This document shows positions 1 through 5,166 of a DNA stretch of 6,194 nucleotides, piece after piece. The notes below the pieces were generated by a model. That model was not told where the DNA came from and did no database searches. It saw nothing but the letters and a program-made list of their open reading frames with translations. Both the position numbers and the translations under genes were made by a program. The stretch lies in assembly GCA_016935295.1 (NCBI GenBank), contig JAFGRF010000088.1, positions 1 through 6,194 of the forward strand, read 5' to 3'. This stretch comes from Caldifarciminota bacterium. GTDB lineage: Bacteria; Hydrothermota; Tepidihabitantia; Tepidihabitantales; Tepidihabitantaceae. Numbering within the stretch: the stretch's first letter is position 1; every line of letters starts with the position of its first letter.

Positions 1-1
1 C

Positions 2-115
2 CAGGGTCGGCTCGTGCGCAACAGCGGCGGGTGTTCACTTGAAAACGAAGGGCGCACCTGCTGCGGCCGCAGCGAACGCTGCGACAAACCGCCCTGCAGG
101 GACGACAGGGGATGA
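2..115 (+). CDS. 3' end of an upstream Cys-rich ORF (partial, unidentified)
   Basis: An open frame runs from the left edge to a TGA at 113-115, giving the last 37 residues of a protein whose start lies outside the window. The tail is cysteine-rich: five cysteines fall in its last 22 residues, spaced C-x8-CC-x5-C-x4-C, followed by a charged end (RDDRG). The stop overlaps the ATG of the radical SAM gene as ATGA, the same junction type seen at 2536 and 4372. That is the main reason to take this frame over the other open one, which is an alanine-rich shadow. A metal-binding tail would suit the cluster genes downstream, but the family is not recognisable from so short a piece. It could also be chance. 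Confidence 0.35.
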   Translation, partial: QGRLVRNSGGCSLENEGRTCCGRSERCDKPPCRDDRG

Positions 116-1077
116 ACAAGGCCGATTCCTCCTGCGTGTACGGCCCGGTTCCTTCGCGACGTCTGGGTCGCTCCTTGGGAGTTGACTTGGTTCCGTTCAA
201 GACTTGCACCTATGACTGCGTGTACTGCCAGTTGGGCCGGACCAGGAACAGAACCACCAGGCGAGAAGAGTATGTTCGGGTGGACGATGTGGTTGATGAG
301 TTAAAACGGAAACTGGATACCGGATCGCCTTCTGATTACATCACGCTCGCCGGGTCAGGAGAGCCGACGCTGAATGCTCAAATCGGCGACCTGATCCGCA
401 GAATCAAACGACTGACTCTCATCCCAGTGGCCGTCTGCACTAACGGCTCACTCCTGTGGATGCGCGAGGTCCGGGACTCGCTGCTGGCTGCTGATCTTGT
501 GCTTCCGTCTCTGGATGCGGGGGACGAAGAGCTGTTCCGCTACGTGAATCGTCCACACCCGGGAATCGCATTCGACAGAATGGTGGACGGTCTTGTTGAG
601 TTCACCAGTCAGTTCACTGGTTCCGTGTGGCTGGAGGTGCTTCTTCTTGACGGAGTCACGGGAATTCCCTTTGCGGTGAAGAAGCTTGCCGCGCTCGTGG
701 AGAGAATCAACCCCGCGCGGGTTCAGCTCAACACGGTTTCCCGACCGCCTGCCGAGGAGTTCGCCCTCGCTGTTCCCGATAACCAGATGGAACGCTTCAG
801 GGGATTTTTCCCGGTGAGAACCGAGGTTATCTGCGAAACCGGGCCGAAACGCTTGCGCCCCTCGCTGGCGGGAAGGGCCTCGGACGCGGACATTCTGGCA
901 CTATTGAGTAGACGTCCCTGCACCGCCCGTGACGTTGCTCGCGGACTCGGAATCCATCTGATGGAGGCGATCAAGCTCCTCGACCGGCTGGTCAGCGCAG
1001 AGAGAGCGCGGACTCTGATCTCGGGTAGTCGCACGTTCTACACCATTGTCGGGGCGGCCAGGGCTTCGGGGTCATAA
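112..1077 (+). CDS. Radical SAM protein, TYW1/Taw1-like (COG0731 type), with C-terminal winged helix
   Basis: A 321-residue radical SAM enzyme. The N-terminal block GPVPSRRLGRSLGVDL (11-26) leads into the C-x3-C-x2-C motif at C32, C36 and C39, which binds the [4Fe-4S] cluster that cleaves S-adenosylmethionine. GSGEPTL (81-87) is the SAM-contacting GGE-like motif. Residues about 258-313 look like a winged-helix domain (RRPCTARDVARGLGIHLMEA, then a wing ending in TFYTIV). The family is related to the tRNA wyosine enzyme TYW1/Taw1, but the bacterial members have no settled substrate. I do not see the extra N-terminal cysteines that would give Taw1 its second cluster (only C8), so wyosine synthesis is not claimed. 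The start is ATG at 112, with AGGG at 98-101. The nearer AGGGG abuts the ATG and is too close to serve. The next gene begins one base after the stop. Confidence 0.94.
   Translation: MNKADSSCVYGPVPSRRLGRSLGVDLVPFKTCTYDCVYCQLGRTRNRTTRREEYVRVDDVVDELKRKLDTGSPSDYITLAGSGEPTLNAQIGDLIRRIKRLTLIPVAVCTNGSLLWMREVRDSLLAADLVLPSLDAGDEELFRYVNRPHPGIAFDRMVDGLVEFTSQFTGSVWLEVLLLDGVTGIPFAVKKLAALVERINPARVQLNTVSRPPAEEFALAVPDNQMERFRGFFPVRTEVICETGPKRLRPSLAGRASDADILALLSRRPCTARDVARGLGIHLMEAIKLLDRLVSAERARTLISGSRTFYTIVGAARASGS
1068..1071 (+). promoter_or_regulatory. Weak Shine-Dalgarno that selects the GTG start of the ZIP gene
   Basis: GGGG lies seven bases before the GTG at 1079. The same frame is open further upstream to a TTG at 1046, but that start would overlap the radical SAM gene by 32 bases and add a polar stretch (SGRPGLRGHN) in front of the first membrane helix. 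The GTG is therefore preferred. Confidence 0.45.
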
Positions 1078-1078
1078 C

Positions 1079-1825
1079 GTGAAGCTCGCCCTAATCATCT
1101 CTTTCGCTCTGCTCGGGTCAGTCTGCTCGGTCGGGCTCGCCGGCCTGCTGCTTCTTCTCAAAGGAAAGCAACTGCGCTTTGTTACAGGCAGCCTGATCCC
1201 CTACGCCGTCGGCACTCTGCTTGGTGCCGCCTTCTTCGGCATGATTCCGCACGCGATGCTTCAGCTTGCCGGCACATCGGTCCTCCCCACGGTTCTATTC
1301 GGGATCATTCTGTTCTACGTGCTCGAGAAACTCGCCCTGTGGCGTCACTGCCACGAACAACCATGTGACGTTCACACCCGCGCTGGAACGATGATCCTGA
1401 TTGGCGACTCACTCCACAACTTCGTCGATGGGGTAGCCATTACCGCCGCGTTTACGGGATCCGTTCCGCTCGGGATTGCCACTTCTGTGGCTGTCATTGC
1501 CCACGAAGTACCCCAGGAGGTCGGCGACTTCGCGATTCTGCTGGAAAGCGGTTATTCGCGCTCCCGCGCCTTTCTATACAACGCGCTGTCCAGTCTTACT
1601 GCACTGCTGGGAGCGGTGTTGACTTACTTCCTTCTTCCCTTTATTCAACCGCTGGTTCCTTACTTGCTTTCGGTGTCGGCAGCAAGCTTCATCTACATCG
1701 CGCTGGCGGATATCGTGCCGGGCAGGCGTGCCGTCGGCGGACTGCGAAGTCTCGCGTGGGAATTGCCACTGATGGTACTGGGCATGGGTACGATCTTTGC
1801 GCTCCGGCTGGATGCAGGACGGTAG
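1079..1825 (+). CDS. ZIP-family divalent metal transporter
   Basis: A 248-residue polytopic inner-membrane protein, normal for bacterial ZIP transporters, which take up Zn2+, Fe2+ or similar ions. About eight hydrophobic segments are visible (roughly 2-27, 36-58, 70-85, 104-126, 128-152, 165-185, 193-213, 228-243). The two metal-site motifs are intact: HNFVDG (113-118) in TM4 and HEVPQEVGD (142-150) in TM5. The loop before TM4 carries H90, C91, H92, C96 and H99, a plausible ion-capturing loop like the His-rich loop of the family. The metal cannot be read from sequence. The GTG start leaves one base after the radical SAM stop, and the methyltransferase starts nine bases after this gene's end, so it sits inside the operon. 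A supply role for the downstream cluster-assembly genes is an inference from context. Confidence 0.93.
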   Translation: MKLALIISFALLGSVCSVGLAGLLLLLKGKQLRFVTGSLIPYAVGTLLGAAFFGMIPHAMLQLAGTSVLPTVLFGIILFYVLEKLALWRHCHEQPCDVHTRAGTMILIGDSLHNFVDGVAITAAFTGSVPLGIATSVAVIAHEVPQEVGDFAILLESGYSRSRAFLYNALSSLTALLGAVLTYFLLPFIQPLVPYLLSVSAASFIYIALADIVPGRRAVGGLRSLAWELPLMVLGMGTIFALRLDAGR

Positions 1826-1829
1826 GGGA
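1824..1829 (+). promoter_or_regulatory. Shine-Dalgarno fused to a stop codon (TAGGGGA), methyltransferase start
   Basis: AGGGGA overlaps the TAG stop of the ZIP gene and lies five bases before the ATG at 1835. The identical TAGGGGA arrangement occurs at 4711-4717. Ribosomes ending on the upstream gene stop on the next gene's binding site, which suggests coupled reinitiation. Confidence 0.6.
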
Positions 1830-1834
1830 TTGAT

Positions 1835-2539
1835 ATGTCCAGGTTGACGACAGCGGTTGGGCATCAGGCAAGAGGGACGTCGGGTAGGGAGTTGGCCACC
1901 AGTGACCCCGAGGGTGCAGCAGAACGGTACGCCGTGTCAGGTCGGAAGAGATTCTGGCAGGAGATTTTTCGTAGGGAACTCGCGTACCTGGTTGAGCACC
2001 TGAAAGGGTGCAGCGACATTCTGAGCGTTGGTTGTGGTCCGGCAGTCATCGAAGGTGGATTGGCAAAGCGCGGTTTCAACGTCACCGGGCTGGACGTATC
2101 TCAAGAGGCGTTGAACCGCGCACCGGACAGCGTCAGAACCGTGGCGGCAAAAGCGGAGGATATGCCCTTTCCTCGCAGTTCCTTCGACGCCGTGGTCTAT
2201 GTTGCTTCCCTACAGTTCATTGATGACTACCGAAAGGCGATAGAGAAATCCGTTTATGTCTTGCGTTCCGGCGGCAGGATTATCGTCATGCTGCTTAACC
2301 CCAAGTCGGAGTTCTTTAAGAGAAAGTCGCTCGACCCCGATTCATACGTACGCCGGATTCGGCATACGGACCTGAAGAAGATTGAACACGTGATTGCTGA
2401 TAACTACGCGATCAGAACGGAATACTTCCTGGGTGTGAAGGGCGACGCCGTGCTGGCAGACCGCGTTGCCGGAAACGCGGTTTTGTATGTCGTCAGCGGA
2501 ACAAAGAAGTCCCTAACGCCCGCAAGCGTGAACGCATGA
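1835..2539 (+). CDS. Class I SAM-dependent methyltransferase (UbiE/type 11-like)
   Basis: A 234-residue cytosolic methyltransferase with a Rossmann core. Motif I is ILSVGCGPAVIEGGLAKRG (62-80), followed by the acidic strand end GLDVS (85-89) that binds the SAM ribose. AKAEDMPFPRSSFDAVV (105-121) gives the motif II region and the typical ED-PFP turn. LRSGGRIIVMLLNP (143-156) is the post-motif strand of type 11 enzymes. The first 40 residues have no clear motif and may be disordered. The substrate is unknown: small molecule, quinone and metal(loid) methylation all remain open, and no arsenite-methyltransferase cysteine set is present. Its TGA overlaps the ATG of the ferredoxin-type ATPase (ATGA at 2536-2539), so it is translationally linked to the cluster genes. 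The third base of codons is less GC-biased here than in the genes that follow. Confidence 0.9.
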   Translation: MSRLTTAVGHQARGTSGRELATSDPEGAAERYAVSGRKRFWQEIFRRELAYLVEHLKGCSDILSVGCGPAVIEGGLAKRGFNVTGLDVSQEALNRAPDSVRTVAAKAEDMPFPRSSFDAVVYVASLQFIDDYRKAIEKSVYVLRSGGRIIVMLLNPKSEFFKRKSLDPDSYVRRIRHTDLKKIEHVIADNYAIRTEYFLGVKGDAVLADRVAGNAVLYVVSGTKKSLTPASVNA

Positions 2540-3435
2540 AGGAACTCGTCGTCATCAGCGGCAAAGGCGGGACCGGCAAGACGAGTGTCACCGCCTCCTT
2601 TGCCGTGCTTGCCGAACGTCCGGTGATTGCCGACTGCGACGTGGACGCCGCTGACCTGCACCTCGTCCTGTCGCCGCAGGTGAAAGAACGCCACGAATTC
2701 CGGAGCGGCCATGAGGCGGTCATCCGCGAGAAGGACTGCATCGGTTGCGGCCTCTGCGTGACGTACTGCCGGTTCGACGCCGTGCAGGTCAGGGGGCGAG
2801 GGGCGGGGGGCGAGGGAAGAAGGACGGACGAAGAGACGTTTTTCGTTGACCCGGTGGCGTGCGAGGGTTGCGGGGTCTGCGTCCGGTTCTGCCCGGTGCA
2901 GGCGATTGACTTCCCGGAGCGCCGCTGTGGCGAGTGGATGGTCTCTGACACCCGTTGCGGCCCCATGGTCCATGCCAAGCTGGGCGTTGCCGCCGAGAAC
3001 TCGGGCAAGCTCGTGTCGACCGTCCGGCGCGAGGCCCGCCGTATCGCCGAGCAGGAGCAACGCCCGCTCGTCATCATCGACGGACCGCCCGGCATCGGTT
3101 GCCCGGTCATCGCCTCGGTGACCGGTGCCACCCGGGTACTGGTGGTCACGGAGCCCACAGTCTCAGGCGAGCACGACCTGGAGCGAGTCCTCTCTCTGGC
3201 GAAGCACTTTAGTATTCCGGCCGCGGTGTGCGTCAACAAATGGGACATCAACCCGGCGATGACCGAGCGGATCGAATCGAAGGCGGCACAAAACGGTGCC
3301 CGCATTGCGGGCCGTATCCGCTACGACAATGCCGTCACCGCGGCTCAGTTGCAGGCGAAAGCCGTTGTGGAAACCGAGTCAAAATCGGCAGAAGATATTC
3401 GCGCTATCTGGCACGAACTGAAACTACAGGAGTAA
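2536..3435 (+). CDS. MinD/ParA-type P-loop ATPase with inserted two-[4Fe-4S] ferredoxin domain (COG1149 type)
   Basis: 299 residues. The N-terminus holds a deviant Walker A, SGKGGTGKTS (8-17), with signature lysine K10 and catalytic K15, then DCDVDAADLHL (33-43) as the switch I/A' strand. The ATPase is interrupted by a ferredoxin module with two C-x2-C-x2-C-x3-C sets: C68, C71, C74, C78 and C109, C112, C115, C119. The first set lacks the usual proline after its last cysteine (R79); the second keeps it (P120). C131 and C141 flank the re-entry into the ATPase fold, and LVIIDGPPGIGCPV (178-191) is the Walker B/switch II strand. Such proteins are encoded beside Mrp and NifX-like proteins in anaerobes, often as a tandem pair, and are presumed to act in Fe-S cluster transfer; the exact role is unsettled. 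Only one copy is present here. The linker between the two clusters is unusually long and G-rich (see the repeat at 2793-2834). Confidence 0.95.
   Translation: MKELVVISGKGGTGKTSVTASFAVLAERPVIADCDVDAADLHLVLSPQVKERHEFRSGHEAVIREKDCIGCGLCVTYCRFDAVQVRGRGAGGEGRRTDEETFFVDPVACEGCGVCVRFCPVQAIDFPERRCGEWMVSDTRCGPMVHAKLGVAAENSGKLVSTVRREARRIAEQEQRPLVIIDGPPGIGCPVIASVTGATRVLVVTEPTVSGEHDLERVLSLAKHFSIPAAVCVNKWDINPAMTERIESKAAQNGARIAGRIRYDNAVTAAQLQAKAVVETESKSAEDIRAIWHELKLQE
2792..2816 (+). other. Putative G-quadruplex motif inside the coding strand
   Basis: Four G-runs of 5, 4, 6 and 3 bases are separated by loops CGA, C and CGA. This meets the strict pattern of four runs of at least three G with loops of 1-7 bases. 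It sits on the coding strand, so the mRNA could fold as well as the DNA. It arises from the 7-bp repeat described separately. Folding and any effect on translation are inferred from pattern only. Confidence 0.55.
2793..2834 (+). repeat. Degenerate 7-bp tandem repeat (six units) expanded in frame inside the ATPase gene
   Basis: Read in sevens the stretch is GGGGCGA, GGGGCGG, GGGGCGA, GGGAAGA, AGGACGG, ACGAAGA. Six units make 42 bases, or 14 codons, so the frame is kept. It encodes the Gly/Arg/Glu-rich linker at residues 86-100, between the two Fe-S motifs. The spacing from the last cysteine of cluster 1 (C78) to the first of cluster 2 (C109) is 30 residues, longer by roughly 13 than I expect from relatives. 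This matches an insertion of the repeat into a surface linker. Related units (GGATGAG, GGACAAA, GGACGAA) lie outside genes at 5918-5938. Confidence 0.6.
3428..3432 (+). promoter_or_regulatory. Shine-Dalgarno of the Mrp-type gene
   Basis: AGGAG sits seven bases before the ATG at 3440 and just ahead of the TAA of the preceding gene. It is the best-matched ribosome binding site in the window and fixes the start of the Mrp-like protein, which keeps its N-terminal cysteines. Confidence 0.75.
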
Positions 3436-3439
3436 CGAC

Positions 3440-4375
3440 ATGGCAGCCCAGCCCGAACACGACAAAGAAACGACCGGCGCTTCGCCGGCGTGCGGCAGTT
3501 GCACCAAGACGGACTGCTCGGCAACCCAGCGCCGCAGCGGCGAGAGCGACCAGGATTTCAAAGACCGCCAACTGCTCGAATCGCGGCTCTGCCGCATCAA
3601 GCACAAGGTGGTCGTGCTCTCGGGCAAAGGCGGAGTCGGCAAGAGCACGATTGCGGTCAACCTCGCGGTTGCGCTGATGCTCGAGGGCAGGAAAGTCGGG
3701 TTGCTCGACGCCGACATCCACGGCCCCAGCGTGCCGACCATGCTCGGCCTCGAGGGCGAGCATCCCCAGGGCGGCCCCGACGGCCTGGTTCCTCCCGAAG
3801 TCGGCGGGCTCAAGGTGATGTCCATTGGTTTCTTCTTGAACAGCCCGGACGACGCCATCATCTGGCGCGGCCCGCTGAAGATGGGCGTGCTCAAGCAGTT
3901 TCTGAAGGACGTCACCTGGGGCGAACTCGACTATCTCATCGTCGACTCACCGCCCGGAACCGGCGACGAGCCGCTCTCGATAGTGCAGCTCATCGGCAAG
4001 GTGGACGGCGCCGTCATCGTCACGACGCCCCAGCGGGTCGCGGCGATAGACGTGCGCAAATCCGTCAACTTCTGCCGCCAGCTCAAGGTGCCGGTGCTGG
4101 GAGTGGTCGAAAACATGAGCGGGTTCGCCTGCCCGAAATGCGGCGACGTCACTCAGGTGTTCCGCACCGGCGCCGGACAGCAGATCGCCAAGGACATGCT
4201 GGTGCCGTTTCTCGGCGCGATACCGCTCGACCCGCAGGTCGCCGAGGCATCCGACAGCGGCCGGGCATTCGTCCACCAGTACGGGTCCACGCCGACCGCC
4301 AAGGCCATGCTCGCGGTGGTCAATCCTGTGCTCGCGCTGGAGAAGAACGACCAAACGGAAAGGAAAGAGAAATGA
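3440..4375 (+). CDS. mrp: Mrp/ApbC/NBP35-family Fe-S cluster carrier ATPase
   Basis: A 311-residue cytosolic P-loop ATPase that binds and hands on [4Fe-4S] clusters in characterised relatives. The deviant Walker A is SGKGGVGKST (61-70, K63 and K68), the A'/switch I strand is DADIHGPS (90-97), and Walker B/switch II is LIVDSPPGTGDEPLS (166-180). TTPQRVAAIDVRKS (195-208) and VVENMSGFACPKCG (222-235) are family signatures; C231 and C234 form the C-x2-C that bridges a cluster across the dimer. The N-terminal extension holds C18, C21 and C26 (C-x2-C-x4-C), a shortened version of the four-cysteine N-terminal site of NBP35, so a second cluster site is possible but incomplete by that standard. The C-terminus is a charged tail (EKNDQTERKEK). 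The gene starts four bases after the ferredoxin-type ATPase, and its TGA overlaps the next ATG. Confidence 0.96.
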   Translation: MAAQPEHDKETTGASPACGSCTKTDCSATQRRSGESDQDFKDRQLLESRLCRIKHKVVVLSGKGGVGKSTIAVNLAVALMLEGRKVGLLDADIHGPSVPTMLGLEGEHPQGGPDGLVPPEVGGLKVMSIGFFLNSPDDAIIWRGPLKMGVLKQFLKDVTWGELDYLIVDSPPGTGDEPLSIVQLIGKVDGAVIVTTPQRVAAIDVRKSVNFCRQLKVPVLGVVENMSGFACPKCGDVTQVFRTGAGQQIAKDMLVPFLGAIPLDPQVAEASDSGRAFVHQYGSTPTAKAMLAVVNPVLALEKNDQTERKEK

Positions 4376-4713
4376 TCAAAATCGCAATACCATTGGCCGA
4401 CGGCAGGCTCTGTGCCCACTTCGGCCACTGCCAGCAATTCGCCCTGCTGGATGTAGACGAACAGACCGGCAAGACCACGAACCAGAAACTGCTGACCCCG
4501 CCGCCGCACGAGCCGGGCGTGCTGCCGCGCTGGCTGCGCGAACAAGGTGCGAACGTGATAATCGCGGGCGGCATGGGCCAGCGCGCCCAGCAGATCTTCG
4601 AGCAGAACGGCATCAAAGTGGTCGTCGGTGCGCCCTCGCACGGACCCGAGCAACTGGTTGCAGACTACTGCGCCGGCACCCTGGCCTTCGGCGCCAACCT
4701 CTGCGACCACTAG
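4372..4713 (+). CDS. NifX/NifB-C-like dinitrogenase FeMo-cofactor-binding family protein
   Basis: A 113-residue single-domain protein of the NifX/NafY/NifB C-terminal family (PF02579 type), which binds or carries metalloclusters in nitrogen fixers. Many non-diazotrophs encode short versions beside Mrp-like ATPases. Visible hallmarks are the first strand IKIAIPLADGRLCAHFGHCQ (2-21), with C14, H16, H19 and C20, then ANVIIAGGMGQRAQQIFEQN (60-79) and the second half IKVVVGAP (81-88). No nitrogenase gene is in the window, so nitrogen fixation is not implied. The start is the ATG at 4372 with AGGA at 4361-4364. The same frame is open upstream to 3490, but that part is an arginine-rich shadow of the Mrp gene. 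The ATGA overlap with the Mrp-like gene supports coupled synthesis of an ATPase carrier and its cluster-binding partner. Confidence 0.94.
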   Translation: MIKIAIPLADGRLCAHFGHCQQFALLDVDEQTGKTTNQKLLTPPPHEPGVLPRWLREQGANVIIAGGMGQRAQQIFEQNGIKVVVGAPSHGPEQLVADYCAGTLAFGANLCDH

Positions 4714-4717
4714 GGGA
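4712..4717 (+). promoter_or_regulatory. Shine-Dalgarno fused to a stop codon (TAGGGGA), CGGC gene start
   Basis: AGGGGA overlaps the TAG of the NifX-like gene and lies five bases before the GTG at 4723, which it selects as the start. It is the same stop/SD fusion as at 1823-1829. Confidence 0.65.
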
Positions 4718-4722
4718 CCACA

Positions 4723-5166
4723 GTGGCCAAAGTCGGCATCATCATCTGCTCCCGCTACGCCAGCTGCGGCGGCGGCAAATGCCTGCGCGCCATCCGGGAA
4801 CGGGTCGGCGGCTTCGCCCGCTACCCCAAAGAGGAAACCGTTGAGCTCGTCGGCTACTCCTCCTGCGGCGGCTGCCCGGGTGGCAATATCGAGTACGTGC
4901 CGGAAGAAATGAAAAAGAACGGGGCCGAGGTTATCCACCTCGCGACCGGGCTGGTCGTCGGCTATCCCCCCTGCCCGCGGCTGGGCGCCTTCAAGGAACT
5001 GATTGAGAAGAAACACGGACTCAAAGCGGTTGTCGGCACTCACCCGATTCCGCTCAAATACTTCACGGCGCACGAGCGTCTCTCGTTCTGGAAGCACGGC
5101 GAGACTGCGGCCCTGGCCGCAGATCTGCTCAAGGAAAGCCGAGAAAGGATGGCAGCATATGACTGA
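4723..5166 (+). CDS. CGGC-domain protein (putative metal-binding)
   Basis: A 147-residue protein of the CGGC domain family (PF08821 type), short and soluble, with no signal peptide. The family hallmark is YSSCGGCPGGN (45-55), with C48 and C51. Further cysteines lie at C9, C15 and C20 (ICSRYASCGGGKC, 8-20) and C84 (YPPCPR, 81-86), so six cysteines occur in the first 84 residues and could form a metal or Fe-S site. THPIPLKYFTAHERL (106-120) adds two conserved-looking histidines. Its biochemical function is not established. It starts with GTG nine bases after the NifX-like gene and its last eight bases overlap the arginine decarboxylase start, so it belongs to the same operon. A role in cluster binding or delivery is inferred from motifs and neighbours. 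Confidence 0.9.
   Translation: MAKVGIIICSRYASCGGGKCLRAIRERVGGFARYPKEETVELVGYSSCGGCPGGNIEYVPEEMKKNGAEVIHLATGLVVGYPPCPRLGAFKELIEKKHGLKAVVGTHPIPLKYFTAHERLSFWKHGETAALAADLLKESRERMAAYD

Noticed and set aside
1046..1078. TTG start for the ZIP transporter
   Set aside because: It overlaps the radical SAM gene by 32 bases and puts a polar leader before the first helix; GTG 1079 gives the usual form.
2404..3305. Minus-strand frames opposite the ferredoxin-type ATPase
   Set aside because: They contain no motif and partly translate the 7-bp repeat in reverse (Pro/Ser/Arg-rich). The plus strand carries an intact P-loop and eight cluster cysteines.
3490..4371. Upstream extension of the NifX-like frame to give 407 residues
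   Set aside because: The extra 294 residues are arginine-rich shadow text of the Mrp gene. The family begins at the ATG at 4372, which has its own ribosome binding site.
4372..4713. Evidence for nitrogen fixation from the NifX-like gene
   Set aside because: Short members of this family are widespread in non-diazotrophs and no nif structural or nifB/nifE/nifN gene is in the window.
5003..5158. N-terminal extension of the arginine decarboxylase to ATG 5003
   Set aside because: The added 52 residues are Arg/Ser-rich shadow of the CGGC gene. Starting at 5159 puts N47 and S52-S53 at the positions known for the family.
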